DNA of 64,000 nucleotides from Periconia sp. R9002 (GCA_023627715.1 JAMAHW010000067.1:1-64000); one strand, 5' to 3'; positions 11,565 to 23,780 are shown, numbered from the stretch's first letter. The notes: generated by a model not told the origin, from the sequence alone. Numbers and translations: made by a program.

Positions 11565-14500
11565 GCGGTTTTTTTTCCTTCTCGGGGGGTGGGGGGGTTT
11601 TTTTTCTTTTTAGATTGGGGATGTATGTGGGAGGTGTTGTAATGTGGTACTTTTGCATGTATGCATGTGTGGAGTTCTTTTATGTTTTTTTTTTGTAAAA
11701 GGGCGATTGGATAGGTATACCAACGCAGCGAGCTGTTCGATGCATATGTAGATATTTTGGTTTCTTAGGTGTGCCGTTGTGCACTTTGTTTCTTCAATGG
11801 AGATAGATGGCATGTGTCGTCTTTGAAGGGACGTTAATGGTTGCGTGGATGTGAATTTCTCTGTGGGAGATGACTTTGTTTTGGTGGAGATGTTGGAAAG
11901 AGCGTGAGGACATATAAAACATTGAGTCTAGGACATGCATTTTTCTCTGAATTTGGTAGACTATGCATCGCGATACAATGGTACATAGTATGTATGCCTG
12001 CAAACAAAAATCCCACTTGAGATGTGTACACAGAAACCTGCCTATCGCGTAAATCATTGCTGTTGTACCTTTATTCGGCGTGACTGTTCGTTTAGCGTCT
12101 TGATTGTCACCGGAGGTTGTGAAATTGTTTCGTAATTTAGGAAGTTATTAAAAAGATGGTCACGCTTGGGAGTGTGGCAAAAAGGGTTATTATAATATGT
12201 GCGAATGGCATTCACTGAGCGGTTGTGAGTTTAATCCGAAATTTCAAGGAATGTCAGGGGACAAGCATAATTCGTCACGCTGTGTGTGTTTACGATACTT
12301 CGGTTTTGTATTTCGCTGGTCCGCTTAACTGAAACTACAGTGAGAAGATTGAGAATCAGTTCTGGCTTTGCTGTATGGGGTTATACGGTTGTTTATGTCT
12401 CGCTCAATCGCTTATGGCGGATCGATGTTGAATTTGTGTAGTACTGACATGGCGTTCACGGTTGATGGAGAGGGGTTTTTCTTGTCTAAGGTTTTTTTTT
12501 TTCATTTCGTTACTATGAATTGATAAAGGTGTCCAACTATTGCCTTTGTGTAGGTCCGTGGGTAAGATGTTTTTGTGACATTCCGTGGGAGCGCTTATAT
12601 TGCTATGTAAACTACATTGCGTGACGATGACAATCCATATATTGGTGATACTGCTATGTGAGGATATACTACTGTTTTGATAGATCAATGCGGATTGAGT
12701 CAGAACGTTTCTAGGGTTGAGCAGACTGAGAAATGGGTCAAGTTGCCACAGTAGGAGAGACGACATGGTGTTGCGCAAAACAGGCCATTGTGGCCTGACC
12801 TCAAACTCTTTCTAGCTGAATAAGGGTGTCTCTTAAAAACTAGTGAGCAATTGTGAGTATGAAATATTACTGCTTTGCATGGGGTTTGCCTCTATAGTAC
12901 ATGAGGTTTTGATCATCGACTGACTCTTGAATTTCATCAAACTGCATCTAGAATGACTTATCGGGAACACTACCAAAAGGCGTTGCGTATGAAATAAGCC
13001 CCATGAGTCAAGTACCTCTATATATCTCCATGTGTCAAATTCAGGAATCAACAATTCTAATTCTTCGAGAAGCACTTCAATCTTATCAGCAACGTTAAAT
13101 ACTCTAAGGAATACTCAATATGAGGCCGAACTTACTGACCACTGTACATAAGGCTGACAAGAATATTGGAACTTGTATGGGTGTTGCCTTGGTGGGCTAC
13201 TCAACAGGTCAGCCCTCGTCCCCCTTAAAGCATTACCGAACGTGGAGAAAATATCAATTCACCTGCAGACGCTAAACTGCATGGGAGATACCGAAAGTAA
13301 GGAGCAGCTTGTGAGATCATGATTGTGCGATGTACCCTCCGCGAAATACTAGACTCAACGGAACCCAACAGAACGGGTGCTGAGCCAAGCGCGGGCACGT
13401 TCTAGATCAAGAGAATAGAAAAAAATGAGGAAGATAGGATGACAAATACGCATGAGTTGAACACAGTGGAAGGCTCTGCAGCATCAAGGGGGCGATTGGG
13501 GCAGCTGAAGGAATATGTCGCAAAATCCAATGCCAGGGAGCCTCGTCTGGAGTTTACAAAGGCGCAAAGTGCCAACAGGGTGGAGCAAGTTGGCCAAGAA
13601 GAAGGCACCATGCAGCAGCAGGTAGAAGCCGCGGAGAAACATGAGAACGGGGGGAAAGCAACTTCCCAACGTCCAGGATCCTAAATCAAAAGAGGAAGGA
13701 CCAAAGAAACTACGAGATCTGATTCGCGCAGAAAAGTATGATGACTGAGTTCACGACCATACCAAAGATCGCGGAACACGAGCCGGGCATATGGATGACC
13801 GAGAGAATACGACAGTCCTAACGAATAAAATGAAGTAGAGCGCTTTAAAATGATAGCATTATGCAAGATATCTTGATGGCAGTTGTCCTACTCAAAAATC
13901 ATACCAATAAGCTGTTCTCATAGTATGCTTCATCCGTATATGCAGTAATCAAGCTTTCCGGCCCCCATCTAAGAGCATCTTCGTTTTCGTATATCGGCTA
14001 GCCTACCAGCAGTGTGGTTGTGTTTGTAGCAGTTGGCTCTTGTGTGGCAATATATCTACGAGCGGGGATACGAGCTTAGATAAGGTTGCCTTTTTGCCTG
14101 CCTCGTCGTATGGTCAAGCTGTCAGAAAACCTAGCTGCTACATATTGTGCATAGCTCTCAGCAACATATAGCACAATCTATTAAATTGCCGAAGCTGAAG
14201 AATACGATAGCATACCCTGTTTTCGCTAGATACGAAGTGGTTCGCTTTGTAAGAAGCTGAGCATGGATAATGTTGGTGTTGGCACTGTTTGTTCTGTGAA
14301 TGTGTATGTACTGTTTCTTACGAAAAGATCGATTCCCCATATTTGAATAGTGCTTTGGCATGAATGGGCTACAGTTTTACAATAGGATTTTCCCGTAGTC
14401 TAGAGCAACGCAAAGAACAAAAATTGGCGAACAGAACATAACCAGACCCAGGCTGCAATAACGACATCTGCCCTCCTTTCACGGTTATGTAATCCCTGCT

Positions 14501-14689
14501 CTATATGCATGCCATGGTGGTACAGTATATATGAAATGGCATGTGCTGCGCCACCAATACTGCACTGCATACAGAACATTTACCCGCGTCTAGACAAGAT
14601 CCGCCATGCGGAATTATGATCATTGGCGGGTCTGAACGACTTATGATTTCTACTTTCTACAATCAGTGTTCACCAGTATCGACCCAAAG
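11565..14689. other. Long intergenic region, 3.1 kb, AT-rich
   Basis: No convincing gene. Short overlapping open frames occur on both strands (for example minus 12404-12778 and 12833-13075, plus 13439-13684). The last encodes a Gln/Glu-rich 81-residue peptide with no recognisable domain. A G-run plus T-run at about 11586-11610 follows the preceding gene's stop and may mark its 3' end. The low GC content fits a gene-poor compartment. Confidence 0.45.
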
Positions 14690-16299
14690 ATGAACGATTC
14701 TAAATTGCCTTCGCCTTTTGTAGTTTCATTTTCTTCATGGGACGGGGATGATGGTCGCTGGAGTACTTTGAGTGTGCGGATTGGCTCGCCAGAACAATTA
14801 TTCCGGGTGATCCCATCAACTGCAAGCCAGAAAATTCTCGTACCTGTTCCCGAGGGGTGCATAGAAGATGACCCTGTTAACTGTGGAGAGCTCCGTGGGG
14901 CAGACAGCTTTGATGGACATCCGAGCAAAGGTTTCCAACACAATCGGTCGTCAACGTGGAGTTACATTGGCCTGTATGAGCTCGGGCTCGAATCTCACCT
15001 GAATTACACAGGAGCAGCACTGTATGGACTTGATAGTGTGGGGATCATTGCATCAAACTCCTCCGCTGTGACGCTTCCACAACAGGTTGTGGGTGGTGTT
15101 GCTACGAAAGACTATTACCTTGGTCATCTTGGATTAGATGAGAGACCAACCAACTTTTCAAGCGACCAGAACCCCCAGCCATCATTTCTGAGGTCATTGA
15201 GGGATAAAGAAAAAATACCAAGTATGTCGTACGGGATAACAGCTGGCGCTTCCTACCGTGCGTATGCCATCCAAATAGGCACACTTCCCATAGCGCTAAC
15301 ACATGTTGACTAGAAACCCCCCGAATACCTGGAAGTCTTGTACTTGGTGGATATGATGCATCTAGACGGAAGGAGCATGCTGTCAGCTTTCCCTTCAATA
15401 CCGACGAATCGCGAATACTCAGCTTGACGATGCAAAGTATCGACACAATGAATTCGCCTCTAGGAACTGTCACATTGTACGACACCCCAATTTACGTGAA
15501 CATCGATTCGACTGTTTCACATATTTGGCTCCCAAAGAATGCGTGTGATAGATTTGAACAAGTTTTCGGCCTACAGTACGACCCGTCCACTGACCTGTAC
15601 CTCATCAATACTACAGCACACGATCGTCTCAAGCAACTGAATCCAACTATCAATCTTCAACTTGGTGCCTCCCGCGATCCACGTAATGTTGTCAACATCA
15701 ATCTACCTTATGGCGCATTTGACCTCCAAGCTACTCACCCACTGTATCCTAACGCGACGAATTACTTCCCTATTCGACGCGCAGCGAATGAAACACAGTT
15801 CACCCTTGGCCGCACATTCCTACAAGAATCCTATTTGATTACAGATTACGAAAACAGGAACTTCTCGATAGCTCAAGCCGCGTTCGAGTATCCTTTGAAA
15901 GAACATATTGTACCCATCGTGAGCAAAGACTACAATCGGAGCTCTGATCGACATGCAGTACCAAATGGAGGCAAAACAACACTGAAGAAGTCTGCGATAA
16001 TTGGTATAGCGTTGGGAGCTTCTGCTCTTTTGTTATTAGCAGCGACATTGTTCTATTGCCGCCGGAAGAGAAAAAGGCGCTTGGTCAAGCCTGACACTTC
16101 TCAGCCCATGGAAGGGCAGCGATCGTTGGATTATCCACCAGACTGTGTAGAGGTGACGGGTGTACAGACCCACGAAGTAGACGCGTTTCCGGTCATCAAA
16201 GAGCTTAGCCATACACCAATCTACGAGGTAGAAGGATGGGAGGCTCCAGAAGTAAAAGGTGATCCCCCGCGGCAGGGCGCACATGAGTTAAGCGCCTAA
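14690..16299 (+). CDS. Aspartic-protease-like (A1 fold) membrane protein, probably inactive, 2 exons
   Basis: Exons 14690-15257 and 15314-16299 give 517 residues. The pepsin-type layout is recognisable: WDGDDGRWSTLSVRIG, then VIPSTASQKILVPVPEGC at the first active-site position, QTPRIPGSLVLGGYDASR in the middle, and YVNIDSTVSHIWLP at the second. The first site has STA instead of DTG, so the first catalytic Asp is missing; the second keeps an Asp (DST). A transmembrane segment at about residues 415-437 (SAIIGIALGASALLLLAATL) is followed by RRKRKRR and a cytoplasmic tail. Many N-x-S/T sites lie in the outer part. No signal peptide follows the first ATG, so a short upstream exon may be missing. 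Likely a surface binding protein rather than a protease. Confidence 0.75.
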
Positions 16300-16977
16300 C
16301 GTAACTTCTTGGATCCTTTTTGTTAACTTGCGAAAGACAATAATCAGTTATATTGGATTTTACGTGTTTGGATGATCAAACTATTTAGAATCGCGGTTGA
16401 GGGGAATTGTCGTAGGGGCTCAAATGCGCTCTTGAAGATTTGCTAATTTTCACAATTAATTAATATACATAGAGGAGGACCAACAACATTCAAGGAGAGA
16501 CAGGCTGAGCAAAATAATGATATCTGAAAGCACCCATTGGTTAAAGTAAAAAGTCAATGGCAAAATAACTACTTGAAAACAATCTCACTGCAACTGCCTG
16601 ATGAGACTCTTAGGCTGTGTAGTGCGCCCCGCGTATACCGAAAGATCCAACCAATTAACGGGAGGATTACGAAAATTGGTATATTGATTCCGCTCACGGC
16701 AGCTGCCTTGAAGTGCTGATTGCCTCATCGTACTCAGACCTGTTAGAATGCAGCTTCTATGTAGACCCTGGTCCAACAATCGTATCCCAAAGAAAAGCTA
16801 TGTCATCTCGACATGTGCATATGCACACTGCCACCCCGGTAGTATTGGGGGCGTAAAAACCTCGATTCCTGTCCCTGTCAAATACCATGCTTAAATAATG
16901 TCCCAATTCCTTTTTCGACTCTAGAGCTGAGGCTAATCATTACTGCCATTCAAACACGCTCAGTGAGCACGTCGACC
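16300..16977. other. Intergenic, no gene recognised
   Basis: 678 bp between two plus-strand surface-protein genes. AT-rich near 16310-16480. Nothing specific seen. Confidence 0.4.
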
Positions 16978-19020
16978 ATGATGATCAGAACAAGGACGCT
17001 TGTACTCCTTTTGCTATGTCTTATGCTGTCTGATAGTACTGTGGCTACCTTTAATTGGAGCAACTGTATGTAGACAAGATTCTATATGACGAAAAGGACT
17101 GACGGGGTTTTCTTTTTCAGCAACAAGCCAACTAAAGACGTCTACATCTAGCAGCCAGCTAAAAACGTCAACATCCAGTACGACGTCAACGTCCAGCAGA
17201 ACGTCAACATCCAGCAGAACGTCAACATCCAGCAGAACGTCAACATCCAGCAGAACGTCAACAACCAGCAGCCGATCGGCATCTACCTGCATATTTACTG
17301 CCACAGCATCTGTAACATGGACGCGGAGTTTTGTTCAGACATCAACAATATTAGGAATTACCACACTTACCACCACAGCGCTTACCGTAGGAACTGAATG
17401 GGCGATCACAACTCTACATGTTTCAAACCCAAAAGCTTCCTCAACATCCACGTCTGGAATAATCTCTCACACAAAGGAGTCTCTTGCTTTTAAAAGAGAT
17501 GATCCTCACTTTTATGGCAGTACTTCGCTGCATATAGCCCAAACTAGGTACGTCAAGTCAATTGAATAGTTACAAGAAGAATGTTTGCTAAGTATTTGGG
17601 AAGTACTGCTCGCCCTGAATTAAGAAGAGCTACCAGTATAGAATCTAATTCTCTATCTGTTTACAACAGCAACCAATCGCAGGATATAGAATTTCCCCCT
17701 TTATCCACGAATCCTACAGGTTGTGTCACCAGCTATACAATTAGCACGACGACGGTAGTTGCTACAGTGGCAACAACGACAATTACCATAGAGCAACGCA
17801 CGTCTTTCTTGACGACCACGAAAAGCTTAATCACCACGATATCGTCTACTGCATTAGTCACAGATAGTCCAGCGCCGGATTCTAGCACACCGCAAACACA
17901 AACTCCAACGCTCCCCCAATCCGTTCCCCCACAAACAAGTTCAAATGGGGGGGAAGTTGGTGTAACAGCCGACCCACAAACAACGATAACTCCTTCTCTC
18001 ACATCGACAACAATTCCTTTTTCAATTGGTACATTCGGCCCACAAGATCCCACTCCAAACCACCCTGATCCCACATCACCACCTACCCCAGCTCTGCATC
18101 TCCCGAATGGTGATATTCTCTTACCAGGATCTGCAACAACTTTTTCGAATAACTTCATCTCGCTACCTGCATCCCCATCCTTCATCCTGGTAAACGACAA
18201 AACATATCCTCTTCCTGCTCTTACTACACATTTATCCTCTTCGTCGCCGTCTTCGCAAAACGTCCCGCCAAATCTATCTCCGTCAGAAATAGTATCATTC
18301 AAAATTTCCACTTCAATGCTTCCTGTTTCACACCTATCTACGCTCCTAGCTTCTGAGGGCGGTGTTACTTCTCAAATCAGCCTCACGCTACCAGATGGGC
18401 ACATCTTATCAATCCTATTATCATCGACTTCGTCACGATCATCTGTGGCAGAGTACGAATACAAAGGCCACAAGATCTCACTTTCTTATAACCCAGCAAG
18501 CAGCGAGGTCGAATTATTGATCGATTCCCAACGCGTTACATCTTTCTTCCCCATTCTCGCCTCCACAAAGCTAGGAGAAAATACGGCTGTGTTCTCCATT
18601 GATAGTATCTTGGGCGGTGTCATTAAATTACCCAACGGCGAGATTGCGTTATTATCTACCACATCGGCGACGACTCAATCGAAAAATGCGGGAAGTGAGC
18701 TGGATGTTCTTGAATATGGCGGCGCTCAGCTTGTGCTGAAAGACGGGGTGATTATGGTAGTGAGAAGTAGTGATAGCCACGGCGGAGAACAAACTAAGAC
18801 AACAAGTAGGCTTGCTTTTCCTTCTGAGAGTGCAACGTCGACTTTTGTAACAGGGCTTTTGACGAGTACAAACTCGACTTCCCAGACGTCTACGGGGGGC
18901 ATAAGTCTTGCTACAGCGTTTACTGGTGACGGAGTTAGGACTATGGCACATGGACGGGTTGAATTCATGACTATCGTTGTATTTTTGGGGGGTTTCCTTT
19001 CTGTGGGATTATGGTTTTGA
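16978..19020 (+). CDS. Ser/Thr-rich GPI-type cell-wall protein, 3 exons
   Basis: Exons 16978-17065, 17121-17547 and 17604-19020 give 643 residues. A signal peptide (MMIRTRTLVLLLLCLMLSD) opens the protein, and the C-terminus is a hydrophobic tail (TIVVFLGGFLSVGLWF) after a Ser/Thr-rich stretch, the pattern of a GPI anchor signal. Exon 2 holds a tandem SRTSTS repeat. Long Thr/Ser-rich segments dominate residues about 30-310. The second half contains recurring short strands built around L-P-[DN]-G (LPNGDILLPG, LPDGHILSILL, LPNGEIALLS), suggesting an internal repeat. Probably a heavily O-mannosylated wall or adhesin-like protein; no named domain recognised. Exon 3 was joined with the acceptor GGGAAG/T at 17603 because it is the one that keeps the frame with a 56-bp intron. 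Confidence 0.78.
17163..17270 (+). repeat. Coding 18-bp minisatellite (SRTSTS)
   Basis: The unit AGAACGTCAACATCCAGC starts at 17198, 17216, 17234 and, with a changed end, 17252; degenerate units precede it. The period is a multiple of three, so copy-number change keeps the frame of the cell-wall protein gene. Confidence 0.9.
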
Positions 19021-20346
19021 GATACAGGCGATAAAGGGATACATCCCAAAATTCATATCCCTCAAGGAGGATCGTGAGGAGGATTGGAAGTTCAACGTTC
19101 ACAATCACGGAAACTAGGCTACCGTACCCTTGAATTGCATTTTAACAATGACTTGAATGAACAATTTCTTTCCCTTGCCACAGTATTTGCTCATTTTGCT
19201 ACATTATTCTCGCAAGCATAGGTTTACATTAAAAAAAAGAAGATTGGGGAAAGACTAGCCTCATTCCATGCGCTTCTGCCTACGATTAGTTTTGCGATGA
19301 TCATTATGCAAACGACAGTAGCATCTGGGGGTTTATTTTTTGCTTTCATTGCAGCCTAGAATACGCGCATTTAACTGATTTTCTGAACATACGAAGTTCG
19401 GTGTGTGCTCTATTTCGTCAATACTTCATAGTACCTATTATGCGAGGCAGATTTCAAACACTAGAGGGATAGTATGCCAATGTGGGGTAAGGATGCATCG
19501 TGGCTGAGCCTTGTTGTTGTGGTTACCGCTTAATATGGAATCTTTTGAGCCAATAGTTGACCTGCAACGAGTTTGTTTATGTACCCGAATTGTGGGGAAA
19601 GTGGAGTTGCGTGATGGTTACTTCTTTCGTCTTTCTGCTGAAAAGTCAGCCCTTTTTGATAATGACGAGAAGCTCTCTTGGACTGATCATATTTCTTGCT
19701 GTGGAAGTCTGAGAAATTGAAGGCGCATGGGTTTGGGGAAACAGTAATATTTCGCTTTGCTTCTATGAAAAAGGTAAATAGAAAGAATACCTAAATCCTG
19801 CAGATTAGTGCATTCTCGAATAAAAAAAATGGATGCACAAGAAAAAAAGCCTTGATCAATTTAGTTTACCTTACTTACTACCAAAAATGGTAGTTCGTTT
19901 ATAGGGATGCTCGTAGAGATTACCGCTACGACAAGCTTTCCCATTAGAGCATAGCCATTACCGACTATACACATCGCCGTTCTCTTAGTAGGACATTTCG
20001 TAGTGCTGCGCCTCGATACTTCATTGATACCACTATCAACGTTGTTTCATCTTCGAATCAGAACCAAGGTAATCCGTTTGATTTCCTTTTTCAGCGATGG
20101 CAATGCATCGCCAGTTACTAGGATTGGTTTATTAGGTTTTACATAGTTTCTTGGACCGTCACCCGAGTAACGAGATGGATTACATAAGGCAGCTCTTCGC
20201 ATCAATACGTATATATTATGTATATATCGTCAAGCCTGCATTTCTTGTTCTAAAGGCCATCACCCTCTAGGATTCATTCTATCTTGAGAGTTGCACCGAG
20301 ATTTCGCAAGAGAAGTCAACCTTCATTCGTACAAAGGGTTGCAATC
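19021..20346. other. Intergenic, 1.3 kb, no gene recognised
   Basis: AT-rich spacer. A TATA-like alternation occurs at about 20209-20228, about 120 bp upstream of the GH76-like start. A short frame at 19511-19720 has no recognisable features. Confidence 0.4.
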
Positions 20347-21938
20347 ATGTTGCGCATATACAAAACCATACCACTTGCGCTGCTGCTCTCTGGGCCAGCT
20401 GCTGCACTTGATTTCGATCCCAGCAAGCCAGGTAAGCCCACTACGTTTTTCAACCTCTCTCTCATCATCGTTCCAATCTGCTGAGATCTTGCCATTCCTA
20501 ACATCATTTAGAAACCGTAAAATCTGCCGCCAAAACGCTCGCAGATAGCATCATATCCAGCTACAACTCGACTCTATCCTCGTCTCCTTCGCCAGGAACC
20601 TTCAACACAAAAGACAATCCAGATCGCTACGACTACTGGGTCTCATTTTCGGCGTGGACCACACTACTTGAGTACGCACACTTGACGGGCGACACGTCAT
20701 ACAATGATGTCGTCGCGTCCGCACTGCTCGCGCATGCGCCCCAGTGGAGGAACGATACCATTGGCGACTTGGGTGGGAGCGCATGGGGATTGACTGTACT
20801 CACAGCAGCTGAAGTCGGTCTCACCGAGCCTAAAGACAAGAAATGGATTAATCTCACAATGGATGTGTTCGGGGACCTATCAAACCGGTGGCAGTCGGAA
20901 GAAGCGATTTGCAAGGGAGGATTGTTGGCGGGACCTGCATCATTGCAACAAAAGAAGGACCCGGCGGATGAAAGTTTGTTGAGCAAGTCGGCTTTCTCGA
21001 ACGCAAATTTCTTCCTGCTTTCAGCTCGGTTGGCGCTGTATACTGGGGAGCAGACGTTCGTCGAGTGGGCGGGGAAAATCTGGACATGGATTGAGACGCA
21101 GTTGGTGGAAAAGAAGCACTGGGACTGGACGGTTGATGACGCTGAGATCCATTTCACTCAGGACCACACGGCAGGAGAATGCAGCAAGAAGGACAGTGCG
21201 TGGTTTAGGGGGTACCGGGATCGTGCGCTTATCATCGAGGGCCTGGCGGTGATGCACAATATTGTAAGTCTCTGCGCTATCCCTTCACTTCATCACTCAA
21301 TCGAGCTCGACTTTATGCTGACAATGATATCGCAGACCTCAAGCCCCACCTTCCACAACATGACATGGACCGGCCCTCTAGGTATCTTCATCAACGCAAC
21401 CTGCTCAGACAACTCCGAATGCCGTCCCTCATCCAACTCGTTCGAAAACACAACCACCGACTACATTATCCGCGGCTGCGAATCCGGCGCAACAGGCCAA
21501 TGCCCAGTCGACAACCGCGCCATCAAAGGACCCTGGATCCGCGCCTTCGCTCGCGCAGCTCACTTTGCCCCATTATTCTCAACAAAACTCCAGGGAATCG
21601 TCGATGCCTCAGCCGCCGGCGCCGCCAGCAGGTGCCGACAGACGAACGGCACGGATGTGGGATGTGCTGTGCTGTGGGGCAAGAACTGCAATACTACGGA
21701 TGGATTTTGCAAGGACCAGAATCTACCGACGATGGCGACGGGAGGATTGGGAGAGGTGCATTCGAGCTTGCAGGCTGTGCAGGGAGTATTGTGGCAGAGT
21801 GACAAGGAGGGGTTCAAGGAAGCGTCGACCAAGCAAGCTGCGAAGGATAAAGCGACATCTGGGGCGAAGGGTATTGAGGTTCCCATGCTGGTGATGAGTT
21901 CTTTGGTGCTCGGTTTGGTGGGATTGTTTATGCTCTAA
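20347..21938 (+). CDS. GH76-like (DFG5/DCW1 fold) GPI-type protein lacking the catalytic Asp pair, 3 exons
   Basis: Exons 20347-20431, 20512-21263 and 21336-21938 give 479 residues. A signal peptide (MLRIYKTIPLALLLSG) and a C-terminal hydrophobic tail (PMLVMSSLVLGLVGLFML) suggest GPI anchoring. The alpha/alpha-barrel signature of fungal GH76 is clear: YDYWVSFSAWTTLLEYAHLTGDTSYNDVV-type helix pairs, WGLTVLTAAEVG, and a Cys-bearing C-terminal part. In DFG5/DCW1 the active site is Asp-Asp-Gln just before the WGL helix; here the aligned stretch reads IGDLGGSAWG, so both catalytic aspartates are absent. Family members are thought to attach GPI proteins to wall glucan through mannan; this one may bind glycan without cutting. 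An in-frame ATG at 20284 exists, but the later start gives a clean signal peptide. Confidence 0.82.
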
Positions 21939-22631
21939 GGGTCATGGGAAGATGAAGAGGTTTTCCACCTTGGATTGTATGAGATGATTGATGATGAAAT
22001 GGTTTCGTTTATAAATTTTACGCTTTTTATAAAAATCTATCGTCTCTTCAACCTGCGCGTGTTTTTCTCGACTTCGACAGAAGATATGTATTTCCCTTCC
22101 AAAACATAGGTGATACTGGTACGTGGTACATGTACACATGCTATTGATCGCATTAATACTGATGTATAGATATAAACCCGGATCCTGGGAACCAATGTCG
22201 CTCTTCTCGATGGTTACCTATACAATTAATTCTTCATGGTCACTTCCGCTTACATGTCATCCAGATCTCACGCTGTGCATTGCACTTACACCCAACTCGG
22301 GAGACACTGATCCCAAAGCAGTAATAAAGTTGCATTTCTCGTATAAAAAATCGAAAACACACCAACCCCGACATTTTTCCTCTTTCCAGTTCAGGGAGGC
22401 CTCCCTAATTGGCTTAGCACATCTCCGAATGCGGCTATTATCACACTCTTTGGGCTTTGAAGAACAGCCTCGGAGTTCATCATCATTCATAATCGGCATC
22501 TCCTATGTTTCGAGCCCCCAATTCTTTGTGGAGGGTGTGCTCGTTCCTGTTGTAACGGAAAACAACCATGCCCGTGCTTTGTTGCTTCTGAAGTCACAAC
22601 TTCTCTACGCAGAGAGGGGCACCCATCCTCA
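21939..22631. other. Intergenic, no gene recognised
   Basis: 3' end of the GH76-like gene and promoter of the next. A frame beginning at 22123 overlaps the next gene out of phase and looks like a shadow. Confidence 0.4.
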
Positions 22632-23780
22632 ATGGCAGATCTCAGCTACAGTAGTAATCAATCATCACTCGCCATGTCCACCAAGGGCAGCAGCACGAAA
22701 AAAGCTTCAAGCACCACAACACCCAACGACTGCACCATCGACCCAAGCTTCACCTTCGACGCGCCCCACTGCTGGCAGATCCCCAAATCAAGCTTCACAA
22801 TCGGCGACGGGACAACCACATGGCCACGCGACTGGATCGTCACGTACGCGAAGAAAACAGGACCCGCAGCCCTGCAATACACGATCGCGAGCACGACAGA
22901 TTACGACCGGTGTCTCCCAGGACCCAAATCCTGCGATCTCACGTACAGTGACGCGGGGTGTCCGCCAGCCTTCATGACGGCGAGTGTATCAGCGGTGCTT
23001 TCCAAAACCACAGCATGGTGCTGTCCGTCGTACGTACGTCCCTCAACCAACAATTCCCCCTTCACAGACTCTAACCGGTGGAATCGCGATATATGTTACA
23101 GAGTGACGACGGGGCGCTACGAACTCATCCTCGGTCCCGACCCAATGATCTGGTGCGGCTACTCGTTCAACAAAACAGGCTCGACGTACCCGACGACCGG
23201 CGCGTGGCAAGGCGCTACCGATGTTCTACAGATCAGGGCGTTCACGGCTGTGTTTAGCACGCTGTCTTCTTCTGCAACCACGAGCAGTAGTACCGCAACA
23301 CCTGGCTCACACGCGGCGACGTCAACGATAACACCACCGCCGACATCATCTCCACCTCCACCACCAATAACATCCCCCAACCCACTACCCCCCGCGCCCG
23401 CACTCTCCAACCCCCTTTCCCCTAGCGCCAAAGCGGGACTCGGAATCGGCGTCACGCTACTCTTCATCCTACTCATCGCAGGTCTACTCCTCTGGTACCG
23501 CAGCACGCAAGTCAAGAAGCGCGGACGACCCTTTCCGGGACGCAGTAGTCTCGACGATTTCAACAAGGCGGAACTACCCGGGACATCGGCGATGCTACAC
23601 GAGGCGCCGGCTTGCGCGACGAGTTTCGAAGTTGCGGGGGGAAGGATGCAGCCTGTTGAGATGTGTGGGAGGGACGTGGGTGAGAAGGATTTGAGGGTTG
23701 TTGTTGGGGAGATGGATGGAGAAGGGGTGCCGGTTGAGATTGGGACGTCGGAGAAGAAAGGATTGGGGAGATTGAGGTGA
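22632..23780 (+). CDS. Single-pass membrane protein, CCPS paralog, 2 exons
   Basis: Exons 22632-23029 and 23102-23780 give 358 residues. The extracellular part has DCTIDPSFTFDAPHCWQIP, DRCLPGPKSCDL, DAGCPPAF and TTAWCCPS, then GRYELILGPDPMIWCGYSF, a Pro/Ser/Thr stalk, a transmembrane segment (AGLGIGVTLLFILLIAGLLL, about residues 244-264) and a basic-then-acidic tail. The intron falls inside the Ser codon of CCPS, the same site and phase as in the gene at 10188, which supports common origin. This intron is 72 bp long with no stop in frame, so a retained-intron form of 382 residues is also possible. No signal peptide is visible. An alternative start is the ATG at 22674. Function unknown; probably a surface sensor or wall-contact protein. 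Confidence 0.8.
   Translation: MADLSYSSNQSSLAMSTKGSSTKKASSTTTPNDCTIDPSFTFDAPHCWQIPKSSFTIGDGTTTWPRDWIVTYAKKTGPAALQYTIASTTDYDRCLPGPKSCDLTYSDAGCPPAFMTASVSAVLSKTTAWCCPSYVRPSTNNSPFTDSNRWNRDICYRVTTGRYELILGPDPMIWCGYSFNKTGSTYPTTGAWQGATDVLQIRAFTAVFSTLSSSATTSSSTATPGSHAATSTITPPPTSSPPPPPITSPNPLPPAPALSNPLSPSAKAGLGIGVTLLFILLIAGLLLWYRSTQVKKRGRPFPGRSSLDDFNKAELPGTSAMLHEAPACATSFEVAGGRMQPVEMCGRDVGEKDLRVVVGEMDGEGVPVEIGTSEKKGLGRLR

Noticed and set aside
12404..13684. Several short frames in the 3.1-kb spacer
   Set aside because: Overlapping on both strands, no domain, AT-rich; no intron set joins them into a longer protein.
17733..18311. 192-codon minus-strand open frame
   Set aside because: Antisense to the GPI-type protein gene; its Val-rich, repetitive composition mirrors the Thr/Ser codons of the true gene.
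22123..22977. 284-codon plus-strand frame
   Set aside because: Overlaps the start of the CCPS paralog in another frame; its C-terminal half is the Arg/Gln/Pro-rich shadow of the real coding sequence.
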